This document shows, piece after piece, positions 14,732 to 22,512 of a stretch of 22,731 nucleotides of DNA. Numbering within the stretch: position 1 is the first letter of the stretch; each line of letters begins with the position of its first letter. Under the pieces are notes generated by a model. The model was given only the letters and a program-made list of their open reading frames with translations, was not told where the DNA came from and did not search any database. This stretch comes from an uncultured Prevotella sp. (lineage in GTDB: Bacteria > Bacteroidota > Bacteroidia > Bacteroidales > Bacteroidaceae): assembly GCA_937898715.1 (NCBI GenBank), contig CALEKA010000082.1, positions 1 to 22,731 of the forward strand. Direction: 5' to 3'. The position numbers were made by a program, and so were the translations under genes.

Positions 14732-17700
14732 ATGAGAAGATTTACCCTTTTCTTCTTCGCACTGTTCGCCTTCCTCATGGCAGGTGCGCAGAGTTCGTTG
14801 CCCGATTTCAGTACTGAGGACAATCCCACGTACTACCCCATAAAATTCAAGCAAGGGGGTGCATACTTGGGTGACCAAGGAGCGGGCAACAAGATGCTGA
14901 CAGTGGCAAGCACAGGCGACGCCACACAGTATCAGTTAATCGGCACGCAGTCGAGCTTCATCCTAAAGAGCAAGCTCGGCAACTACGTAACATTCAATTC
15001 CTCATCAAGCCGATTCACTACCACAGCCACCCAATCTGAAGCTGTAAAGCTGAAGATCATCAATGGTTCTGCCGACAAATACTATGAACTCCAGCGTGTG
15101 GGTCAAAGCAATTGCATGAACCAGTTTGGTGGTCAGGGCGCAGGCAAGGAACTCGGAGAGTGGCAAGTAGGCGACATCGGCAATCAGCTTTACTTCGAAG
15201 GAGCCAGCGGTACACTCGCTGAATTGCAGACCGACTACAAGAATCTCGTAGCTCAGATTCGCGCCGCTGCCGCATACAAGTATTTCTATGCTGACGCAAC
15301 AGAAGCAGTGAAGGCTATCCCCTCCACTACTCCTACTACGAAGGAAGACTTGCAGGCTGCTATCACCACACTCCAAGAAGCCCTCACTGCGCTCGACACT
15401 GCCACTCGTCAGGGCACAGACATCGCAGGAAAGCCCTTCTTTATCAGCAGCAAGGCATACCCCAACCTCTTCATCTATAGTAAAGGCTCTACGATGGGCC
15501 GTAGCGGTAGTAAATATTTGAAGAGCCACGTATGGACCTTTGAAAAGGTAGAAGGTCAAGACGGCAAATATCTCTTGAAGAACCTTGACGAAGGCCTCTA
15601 TGCAGGATCTATTCCTTCCAGCAACAACACTGCAGTAAGCATGGTTAGCAAAGACCAAGCTGGCGTCTATACCATAGCAGCTTCTGCCACCAACGGCTAC
15701 TGCATGATCTACGACGAAAGTTGCTCCGATGCCAACCGCAACAGCCTCCACATGCAAGGCGATGGCGACAATATCGTACGTTGGGAGAAGACGTCGAATC
15801 CCTCACAGTTCTTCTTGACCGATGCTGATGCTTTCGTAGCATCACTCGAAACTTACTACACCATCAAGAATGGCAAAGGTGGCTACGTAAGCCTGCAAGA
15901 CGGATATAAGGACAACAATGGCCTCTTGCTTAGCAACTCAAAAGCGCCTAACAGTCTCAACGGCTTGTGGCACATCATCAAGAATGCCGACAACACCTAC
16001 AGCTTCATCTCAGCAGGCGAAGCTGGCGCAGGCAACATCCTGGGTATGACAGGTAGCGAAGGCGATGCTCGTGCCAAGATGTATGCAGCAGACGACATCA
16101 CAAGCGCCGTTACTACTACCTTCAATGGCACTATCGTGCTCGACGGCACTCAGCCCAGCTATATTAAGCTCTCTGGTTCGGCCAACAACTACTTCAACCA
16201 GCGTGGCAACTACCTCGCTCTCTGGAATAGCTCTGCCGCTACCAACAACGATCAGGGTTCACAGTTCTACATCACCCCTATCGTTCCCACCGACGACTTC
16301 CTCTACTCTGAATTCAACACCGTAGAAGCAGGCACTCGTCCCACCGACATCAGCGACTACGCTCTCTGGTACAACGTGCCCGTGGCTCACAGCAACGTAT
16401 CGGATACTTGGATGGAATACGCCCTTCCCTTGGGCAACGGCCAGATTGGTACCACCTTCCGTGGTAGCCTCTATAAGGACGAAATTCAGTTCAACGAGAA
16501 GACTCTCTGGGCTGGCAATACTGCCAACTCTAACCAGGGCTACTACCAGAACTTCGGCTCTATCGTCGTAACGGACAAGAGCGAAGCCTTCTCACTCGCT
16601 GACAATACGAAGCCCGTGAAGGCTTACAACCGCTACCTCGACATCATGAAGGGCGTAGGCGGTGTAAACTACAAGAGCTCTGACGAGCAGACCACTTACG
16701 CTCGTCGCTACTTCGTATCGTCTACCGACAAGGTGTTCGTAGCACACTACGAAGCTCAGGGCAACGACAAGCTGAAGCTTCTCTTCGCTTACTCTCCCGA
16801 CAATCAGATCAGCGCAAGCGCTGTGACCTATACCGAAGATGGCGGAGCAAGCTTCAATGGCAAGCTCAACATCGTAAGCTACAACACCGCATTCAAGGTA
16901 CTTGCAAGCGAAGGCGCTACCATCAGCAAGACCGACGATGGTATCCTCGTAGAAGGTGCCACTTGGGCCAACCTCATCATGGCTGCCGCCACTGACTACG
17001 ACGGTTCGAAGAGCGGTTGCGTAAGCGGCGAAACTGCCGACGCCATCGCCACCAAGGTGCAGGACCGCATTACCGCAGCCGCTGCTAAGGAATACAACAC
17101 CCTGCTCACCGACCACGAGAATCACTTCTCAGAACTCATGGGCCGTGTCGACCTCAACCTCGCTACTCCTTGCACTGACAAGACTACTGAACAACTCGTG
17201 AAGTACTACGCCGACGACGCCAACAAGACCACCAACGACGGTCTCTACCTCGAAAGCCTCTACTTCCAGTATGGTCGTTACTTCACCATCGGTGCCAACC
17301 TCGACACCAGCATCCACGCCCCCAGCAACCTCCAGGGTATCTGGAACGACCGTTCCAACACCAACTTCTGGCACTGCGACGTACACGCTGATATCAACGT
17401 ACAGATGAACTACTGGCCCGCCGACCCCACCAACCTCAGCGAGATGCACCTCCCCTTCCTCAACCACATCATCGACATCGCCTCAGCTCCCAACTCTCCT
17501 TGGAATGCTTTGGCTCAGAAGCTGAAGTCTGGTACTAAGGGTTGGACTGTAGCCGTAGAGAACAACATCTTCGGCGGTTCTTCTACATGGGAGAACAATC
17601 GCATGAAGACTCTCGGTGCATGGTATTGCACCCACCTCTGGCGCTACTACGAGTACACACTCGACCGCGACTTCCTCAAGAAGGCCATCCCCGTGATGTA

Positions 17701-18763
17701 CACCAATGCCCTCTTCACCAAGGACATCGCTACTAAGGACAGCAAGGGTCTCTATGAGATCAAGAACGAATGGAGCCCCGAGCACGGAAGTACCGACGTG
17801 ACCGCCTTTGCTCAGCAGACTGCCTACGAAGGATTGAAGGATCTCTACCTCGCTCAAGCAGAGCTCGGCGACGAATCGCCCATCACTGCAGAGCAGATGG
17901 CAGAACTCGACGATCTCTATCAGAACTTCGACAAGGGTCTCTGGATTGAGCAGTACAACCCCGGCGGCGTAAACTGGAGCGAGAAGAAGCCTTGCATCTC
18001 AGAATGGAAGAACAATGCACTCTCTGATCCGGGTCACCGCCACCTCTCTCACCTCATGTGTCTCTTCCCCTTCAACCAGGTAAGCGCATTTGCTACCGAT
18101 GCCGACAGCGTGAAGTTCTTCCAGGCTGCCTACAACGGTCAGATTGCTCGTAACGGCGACGTGACGGGATGGTCAATGGGCTGGCAGACCAACACCTACG
18201 CTCGTGCACTCGATGGCGACAACGCTCGTCGCAACCTCTCTCTCGCACTCCGCCACTCAGGTTCTTACTCTATCGTAATGGGCAACATGGGCGGTTGCTA
18301 CTACAACCTCTTCGATGCTCACTCACCCTTCCAGATCGATGGTAACTATGGTTGCACAAGCGGTGTAGCAGAAATGCTCCTCCAGAGCTACGACAACGTG
18401 ATCACCATCCTCCCCGCACTCCCCACAGCATGGAAGCAGGGCAGCGTGAAGGGCCTCAAGGCTCAGGGCAACTACACCGTTGACGAAGAATGGACCGACG
18501 GCAAGGCAACTACTGCTAAGGTGACCAACAACCTCCAGCAGGATCGCACCGTAAAGGTACGTTACAACAACACTGTGAAGACCTACAACATCAAGGCTGG
18601 CGAAACGCTCGAGCTCGACCTCACCAATGGTCTGCCCACAGCCATTGCCTCTGTTGTCAACGGCGTAAAGGCTCCCAAAGCTATCTTCGACCTCAGCGGT
18701 CGTCGCGTTAGCAAAGCAGCCAAAGGCGTATACATCGTAGACGGTCAGAAGGTAATCTTCTAA
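14732..18763 (+). CDS. GH95 alpha-L-fucosidase-type glycoside hydrolase with N-terminal binding modules
   Basis: 1343 residues. Signal peptide 1-20 (FFALFAFLMAGAQ). Residues about 25-540 hold beta-rich modules and an alanine-rich helical linker (about 165-235), related to the neighbouring 810-residue protein (GYCMIYD, HMQGDG, VRWEK). From W546 to about 1280 runs a full GH95 domain: WYNVPVAHS, EYALPLGNGQIGTTFRG, FNEKTLWAGN, NLQGIWNDRSNTNFWHCD, INVQMNYWPA (N889, N893), WSPEHG (E1017, candidate general acid), GHRHLSHLMCLFP, FQIDGNYG (D1203). GH95 enzymes act by inversion, mostly on alpha-1,2-fucose of host glycans or alpha-L-galactose of plant xyloglucan. The residue two before N889 is Asp, where some characterised fucosidases have Asn, so the exact sugar is open. 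The tail from 1319 (FDLSGRRV...KGVYIVDGQKV) looks like a type IX sorting signal; the enzyme is probably surface-exposed. Confidence 0.92.
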   Translation: MRRFTLFFFALFAFLMAGAQSSLPDFSTEDNPTYYPIKFKQGGAYLGDQGAGNKMLTVASTGDATQYQLIGTQSSFILKSKLGNYVTFNSSSSRFTTTATQSEAVKLKIINGSADKYYELQRVGQSNCMNQFGGQGAGKELGEWQVGDIGNQLYFEGASGTLAELQTDYKNLVAQIRAAAAYKYFYADATEAVKAIPSTTPTTKEDLQAAITTLQEALTALDTATRQGTDIAGKPFFISSKAYPNLFIYSKGSTMGRSGSKYLKSHVWTFEKVEGQDGKYLLKNLDEGLYAGSIPSSNNTAVSMVSKDQAGVYTIAASATNGYCMIYDESCSDANRNSLHMQGDGDNIVRWEKTSNPSQFFLTDADAFVASLETYYTIKNGKGGYVSLQDGYKDNNGLLLSNSKAPNSLNGLWHIIKNADNTYSFISAGEAGAGNILGMTGSEGDARAKMYAADDITSAVTTTFNGTIVLDGTQPSYIKLSGSANNYFNQRGNYLALWNSSAATNNDQGSQFYITPIVPTDDFLYSEFNTVEAGTRPTDISDYALWYNVPVAHSNVSDTWMEYALPLGNGQIGTTFRGSLYKDEIQFNEKTLWAGNTANSNQGYYQNFGSIVVTDKSEAFSLADNTKPVKAYNRYLDIMKGVGGVNYKSSDEQTTYARRYFVSSTDKVFVAHYEAQGNDKLKLLFAYSPDNQISASAVTYTEDGGASFNGKLNIVSYNTAFKVLASEGATISKTDDGILVEGATWANLIMAAATDYDGSKSGCVSGETADAIATKVQDRITAAAAKEYNTLLTDHENHFSELMGRVDLNLATPCTDKTTEQLVKYYADDANKTTNDGLYLESLYFQYGRYFTIGANLDTSIHAPSNLQGIWNDRSNTNFWHCDVHADINVQMNYWPADPTNLSEMHLPFLNHIIDIASAPNSPWNALAQKLKSGTKGWTVAVENNIFGGSSTWENNRMKTLGAWYCTHLWRYYEYTLDRDFLKKAIPVMYTNALFTKDIATKDSKGLYEIKNEWSPEHGSTDVTAFAQQTAYEGLKDLYLAQAELGDESPITAEQMAELDDLYQNFDKGLWIEQYNPGGVNWSEKKPCISEWKNNALSDPGHRHLSHLMCLFPFNQVSAFATDADSVKFFQAAYNGQIARNGDVTGWSMGWQTNTYARALDGDNARRNLSLALRHSGSYSIVMGNMGGCYYNLFDAHSPFQIDGNYGCTSGVAEMLLQSYDNVITILPALPTAWKQGSVKGLKAQGNYTVDEEWTDGKATTAKVTNNLQQDRTVKVRYNNTVKTYNIKAGETLELDLTNGLPTAIASVVNGVKAPKAIFDLSGRRVSKAAKGVYIVDGQKVIF

Positions 18764-18794
18764 CACCCACACCGTCTGATTAATACTCTTTCAG

Positions 18795-18833
18795 AACAGG
18801 CGTTCCTCATCGCGAGGGGCGCCTGTTTTGTTT
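18795..18833 (+). terminator. Terminator of the GH95 gene
   Basis: AACAGGCG (18795-18802) pairs with CGCCTGTT (18820-18827), with an inner CCTC/GAGG pairing, followed by TTGTTT. Confidence 0.8.
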
Positions 18834-18900
18834 ATGAGTTTAATGAGTTTATGGGTTTAATGAGTTTATAAGTTTATGAGTTTATAAGTTTATGAGTTTA
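18831..18900. repeat. ATGAGTTTA tandem repeats
   Basis: About eight units of ATGAGTTTA, TGGGTTTA or TAAGTTTA (8-9 bp) lead from the terminator to the next hairpin repeat cluster. Confidence 0.8.
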
Positions 18901-18914
18901 CCTTTTGCCATTCA

Positions 18915-19195
18915 CCCAGTTCTGTGGGCGACGCGTCTCGCGTCGGCATCGCCAGCGAGCAAGAGGTAAGTTCATAGGCAGTGGGGGCGAACCGTCCCGG
19001 TTCGGCACGGCGCCGAGGGCTCAATGCCCGAGGCGGCGTTAGATGATACAGGCAGATCCTTTTTCCCGCTTCGGCATCGAGCCTCGCGTGAAAAGCCGAA
19101 GCGAGACGCTTCGCCCCCACTTCCTATGGGTTCACTTCTCGTTCGCAAAAGAAAGAACTCCTGCCGCCGACGCGAGACGCGTCGCCCACAGAATT
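18915..19195. repeat. Nested MITE-like inverted-repeat element of the hairpin family
   Basis: Outer hairpins at 18926-18948 (forward, preceded by CCCAGTTCTG) and 19166-19187 (reverse, followed by CACAGAATTGG) enclose inner ones at 18985-19007 (stem GAACCG/CGGTTC) and 19095-19116 (stem of the GAAGCG/CGCTTC type). The inner unit has long terminal inverted repeats: AGAGGTAAGTTCATAGGCAG at 18962 answers the complement of 19117-19140. The middle has GAGGGCTCAATGCCCGAGGC and GAGCCTCGCGTG, as at 5405-5470. No transposase. 19196-19360 shows nothing further apart from a weak -7-like TCCCTTTG (19273-19280). Confidence 0.75.
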
Positions 19196-19360
19196 GGCAG
19201 AAGAGACGCGCCTTCCCCTGTATTGGCTAAAGAGACACGCCCCCCGTATAAGCTGAAATATTCCTCACCCATTCCCTTTGCACTTTCAGAATAAATGCCG
19301 AACTTAGCGGCTGGAAAACACGGAGCTTCACGCTTCCTTCAACAAACACATGATTACTCA

Positions 19361-20599
19361 ATGAAACTCTCTTACCTCATCCTCCCCGCAGCCCTCTTGT
19401 TTGCCGGCTGCCAGACCGACTCGTCCGACGACAACTTCACCATCTGCCCAGCCCCCGCCTCCACCCCATCCATCAAGTCTGCCACAGGCATAGAATATCC
19501 TCAGCCCGACGGCTCGCAAGCCCTCAGCACCAATGGCGCACAGGCCGTGTGGCAAATCTTGCAAAAGATCGACCCTAAGCAAGCACTTGAGATGGGCGAG
19601 ACCGAGATCACCGATGCACAGTTTGCCGAGATCAAAGACTTTGTAGACAAGAATCTCAAGGAGGGAAACGATGATTATAAGACCTATCGCAACATTTTCG
19701 AGTGGATCACGAAGAACGTGAGCTACGCCTGGAGCGACCCTGCCTACCTCAAGCCCTACGAAGTGTTTAAGTACAAACGCTGCGTATGCCAAGGCTACGC
19801 CAATCTGCTCAAGACCATGCTCCTCACCCAAGGCATACCCTGCTTCATAGCCAACGGATGGCTCGTTCCCGCAGGCGGCCACGCTTGGAACTACGTATAT
19901 GCCGATGGCGAATGGTACGTGAGCGACCCCACCAACAATGCCGAGTACGAGGCTTCCAGCCTAAGCACCTATCAGAGCAAACTCGTGCCCATCCGCATGG
20001 ACTTCACCCTCTTCGAGGACGACCAGTTCACTTACAACTATCAAGAGAGCCGCCTCAACGTACAGAGCGTGAAGATCACTGCCGACGAGTCCGTCACCGT
20101 GCCCTACAGCGTGAGCGGACTGCAGATATCCTCGTTCCAGCCCACAGAGGAGATCCCGAGCAGCATCACGCAGCTCATCGTGGGCCGCAACATCACCACC
20201 TTTGGCAACAATCCCGAAAGCCTCATCCATCAGTGTCCGCTGCTAGAGGCTGTAGAGGTGGATCCGCAGAATTCGGAGCTTGAGTCGTACAAGGGCGTGG
20301 TCTACTACAAGGGTCAGGAATACCCCTACTACGTGCCTGCTGGCATACGTCGCGTGGAACTTCGCCCCATGGAGGTGATGGACAAGAACACGCTCTACTA
20401 TCTCGACAACCTTGAAGAGATCGTAGTGGCCGACGGCACCAAGCGCATAGAAGACTATGCCGTAGAGCGCTGCCCCAACCTGAAGCGCATCTACGTGCCC
20501 AGTTCGGTCACCTACATCTCGCCAGAAGCATTCGCCGAATGTGGCAACTACGAGATCATACGCACCACGACGGGCATTCATGAAGTGACGGTCAATTAA
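19361..20599 (+). CDS. Lipoprotein with transglutaminase-like domain and leucine-rich repeats
   Basis: 412 residues from the ATG at 19361. The frame is open 22 codons further, but MKLSYLILPAALLFAGC is a clear lipoprotein signal with C17, so 19361 is preferred. Asp/Ser-rich residues after the Cys (QTDSSDD) may favour surface exposure. Residues about 75-200 form a transglutaminase/protease-like domain with an intact triad: C143 (CVCQGYANL), H174 (GGHAWNYVY) and D189 (VSDPTNN). The rest, about 250-405, resembles BspA-type LRR_5 repeats (LEAVEVDPQNSELES; LEEIVVADGTKRIEDYAVERCPNLKRIYVPSSVTYISPEAFAEC-like pattern). This combination is known in Bacteroidales surface proteins; such domains may act as proteases or crosslinkers, and LRRs bind proteins. 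Substrate unknown. Monocistronic, with terminator at 20662. Confidence 0.88.
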   Translation: MKLSYLILPAALLFAGCQTDSSDDNFTICPAPASTPSIKSATGIEYPQPDGSQALSTNGAQAVWQILQKIDPKQALEMGETEITDAQFAEIKDFVDKNLKEGNDDYKTYRNIFEWITKNVSYAWSDPAYLKPYEVFKYKRCVCQGYANLLKTMLLTQGIPCFIANGWLVPAGGHAWNYVYADGEWYVSDPTNNAEYEASSLSTYQSKLVPIRMDFTLFEDDQFTYNYQESRLNVQSVKITADESVTVPYSVSGLQISSFQPTEEIPSSITQLIVGRNITTFGNNPESLIHQCPLLEAVEVDPQNSELESYKGVVYYKGQEYPYYVPAGIRRVELRPMEVMDKNTLYYLDNLEEIVVADGTKRIEDYAVERCPNLKRIYVPSSVTYISPEAFAECGNYEIIRTTTGIHEVTVN

Positions 20600-20661
20600 C
20601 TGCAGATCTTACTCTAATTTCTAAACCCACTGCAAAGGTGCAACATCCTTGCATAGCAACC

Positions 20662-20693
20662 AAAAAGAGTGTACAAACTGTACACTCTTTTTT
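20662..20693 (+). terminator. Bidirectional terminator after the lipoprotein gene
   Basis: AGAGTGTAC (20666-20674) pairs with GTACACTCT (20680-20688) around AAACT, with A residues before and T residues after the stem. Confidence 0.9.
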
Positions 20694-20960
20694 CGTTCTC
20701 ACAGTTCAGACTTAGCCCCTCGTCCGTCAAGTTCCTTCGCTTCGGTCGTAAAGTCCTCGCGTATGCGCGCCCGCACATTACAGCAAGTTTTTACTTTCCA
20801 TTCCCCCGCTCCCATCACTTCGTGCACATCTTTCTGCTGAGTATCAGCAACTTCAGTCAGTGTAGGAGACCCGTATTTGCTTGCACTCCTGCCTCATTCG
20901 GTCTCATTTTTCCCCTAAAGGTCTTGCCAATTATCCCCCGAAGCCGTTTTCACTATTCCT

Positions 20961-21040
20961 GGGTCGAGAAAAAATTATCTATGGGCAGAGTTAAAATTAT
21001 CCCTGGGTCGAGTTAAAATTATCCCTGGGCAGAGTTTTGC
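20961..21040. repeat. 22-bp tandem repeat, four units
   Basis: GGG at 20961, 20983, 21005 and 21027 marks exact 22-bp steps of the pattern GGGYMGAGTTAAAATTATCCCT-like (first unit GAGAAAAAATTAT, last cut short). TCGAG and CAGAG alternate between units. The 22-bp period equals that at 7127-7177. Confidence 0.85.
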
Positions 21041-21101
21041 AGCCTCCATGAGAGGAATCTTGTAGTTCCATGCACATTTTTCGCTGCACAAATAGTGACC
21101 G

Positions 21102-21124
21102 TGCCGACGCGAGACGCGTCGCCC
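21102..21124 (-). repeat. Single GC-rich hairpin repeat, reverse orientation
   Basis: An exact member of the CGACGCG-TCT-CGCGTCG family, followed by CCACAAAG. It lies within intergenic element copy B. Confidence 0.85.
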
Positions 21125-21338
21125 ACAAAGCAGGCAGCAGCACGACTCACCACCCGGAGTAGTGCAAGCAAAGTGTAGGCAAAGTGCAAGCAAAGTGTAG
21201 GCAAATCTGCCTGCGATACAGACGTTATACATTGATATTCAAAGCATTACGATACAGCGAGTGACAGATACAGACCTTTTCGCCCTCAAAACTCTCTGTA
21301 CGTACGCGCGCGAGGGATGAATATATAAGTCCTCGCTA

Positions 21339-21370
21339 TTTGCCTCAGCCCAATAAAAAATGTACCTTTG
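21339..21370 (+). promoter_or_regulatory. Promoter of porQ: TTTG-N20-TACCTTTG
   Basis: TTTG (21339-21342) and TACCTTTG (21363-21370) fit both consensus boxes at 20-bp spacing. Initiation near 21377 leaves a leader of about 70 nt. Confidence 0.75.
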
Positions 21371-21447
21371 CAAGGCAATATTCACTTCATCTTGCCGATT
21401 AAGTAATAGAAGCAGCTTGCACCCACTATTTTGACAAATCAGAAAAA

Positions 21448-22449
21448 ATGACCCACAGACTCCTGGCGATACTCCTAATGTTGCTCCCCATGAGCACCAC
21501 GATGGCACAAGAGTATTCATCCTCGTTCAACTCTCTGAAACTTCCCACCTCCACCCACACGGCAGCCCTCGGCGGACAAAACGTTTCGCTCATCGACGAC
21601 ACGCCCTCGGCTGGATGGGCCAACCCCGCACTCTATGCCAACGTGAGCGACAAATCGCTCGCGCTCAACTTCATGACCTATGCCAGCGGAAGCACATGGA
21701 TGGGAGCGCACTTCACTAAGGCTTTTGGCCAGCGCCACACGCTCGCCACAGGGGTGCAACTCATGAACTATGGCAAGATGGACGAGACCGACGAAGTGGG
21801 CAACGTCACGGGCACATTCAGCGCCAAGGACTTCGTCATCGGAGCAGGCTACAGCTATCTGCTCACCGACCGCTGGAGCGGCGGAGCCAACCTCAAGTTC
21901 ATCTTCTCCAACCTGGCAGACTATTCGTCTATAGCCATGGCGGTGGATCTCGGTGTGAACTATCTCGACGAGGAAAACGACCTTTCGCTCTCTGCCTCTG
22001 CAGAGAATGTGGGCACACAGCTCAAGGCTTACGACGATCGCGTACACACCCACCTACCCTTCACCCTCTCGCTCGGACTGAGCAAGGGCATGGCGCATCT
22101 GCCCGTACGCTTCCACCTGACGCTGACCGACCTCACCCGATGGAAGCGAAGCTACTACGCACTGACCGAGGAGCCCGAAGCGGGTAAAAGCCAGAAGGTG
22201 AGCACAAGCAAGCTATTGCTCAACCACGTGGTGGCAGGCATCGACATCACCTGTACCGACTTTCTCTACCTTTCCCTGGGCTACAACTTCCGCCGTGCCT
22301 ACGAGCTCAAAGCTTCGGGATCTTCTCACTGGGCAGGCATCTCTGCCGGTGCTGGCATCAACGTGAAGCGATTCCAATTCGGCATCTCCTACGCCAAATA
22401 CCACCAAGCCGGCAACTCTATCATGTGCACGGCAGCTTACAGATTGTAA
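21448..22449 (+). CDS. porQ: Type IX secretion system protein PorQ
   Basis: 333 residues. Signal peptide 1-21 (AILLMLLPMSTTMAQ), then an outer-membrane beta-barrel with amphipathic strands to the terminal AAYRL. Family features are the start region SSSFNSLKLPTSTHTAALGG, SAGWANPAL, GAHFTKAFGQRHTLATGVQ, GAGYSYLLTDRWSGGANLK, LSLSASAENVGTQL, and FQFGISYAKYHQAGNS. PorQ and the related PorV belong to the outer-membrane T9SS machinery that handles CTD-bearing cargo. Its presence makes the DLxGRRV...KG tails of the 810- and 1343-residue proteins meaningful as sorting signals. In P. gingivalis, as I recall, porQ precedes cmk and ispH; here ispH is 17 kb away and a repeat array follows directly. Confidence 0.9.
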   Translation: MTHRLLAILLMLLPMSTTMAQEYSSSFNSLKLPTSTHTAALGGQNVSLIDDTPSAGWANPALYANVSDKSLALNFMTYASGSTWMGAHFTKAFGQRHTLATGVQLMNYGKMDETDEVGNVTGTFSAKDFVIGAGYSYLLTDRWSGGANLKFIFSNLADYSSIAMAVDLGVNYLDEENDLSLSASAENVGTQLKAYDDRVHTHLPFTLSLGLSKGMAHLPVRFHLTLTDLTRWKRSYYALTEEPEAGKSQKVSTSKLLLNHVVAGIDITCTDFLYLSLGYNFRRAYELKASGSSHWAGISAGAGINVKRFQFGISYAKYHQAGNSIMCTAAYRL

Positions 22450-22451
22450 GC

Positions 22452-22500
22452 AAGTATTAAGTATTACATACTAAGTATTAAGTATTAAGTATTACATACT
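22452..22500. repeat. AAGTATTAAGTATTACAT repeats
   Basis: AAGTATTA iterated with two TACATACT units, just after porQ and before a hairpin array. No clear terminator follows porQ. Confidence 0.7.
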
Positions 22501-22512
22501 GGCAAACCTTCA

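Larger units (their letters stand above)
20755..21315. repeat. Long intergenic element, copy B (upstream of porQ)
   Basis: It contains, in the same order as 6940-7355: alternating CGTATGCGCGC (about 20759), CAAGTTTTTACTTTCC (20784), CTGAGTATCAGCAA (about 20838), AGTGTAGG (about 20860), a 22-bp tandem repeat (20961-21040), AGTGCAAGCAAAGTGTAGGC units (21163-21205), CATTGATATTCAAAGCATTAC (21231), and alternating GTACGTACGCGCGCG (21298-21312). A GC-rich hairpin in reverse orientation has entered at 21102-21124. No coding evidence. Confidence 0.55.

Noticed and set aside
15005..15757. 250-residue frame opposite the GH95 gene
   Set aside because: Antisense shadow of codon bias. The same holds for long minus-strand frames inside the M49 gene (2352-2957, 2997-3467), groEL (8473-9513), fumarase (9933-10952) and porQ (21517-22053).
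20649..21016. Small proteins (63 and 115 residues) after the lipoprotein gene
   Set aside because: They begin in or before the terminator at 20662-20693 and cross the dispersed intergenic element and 22-bp repeats.
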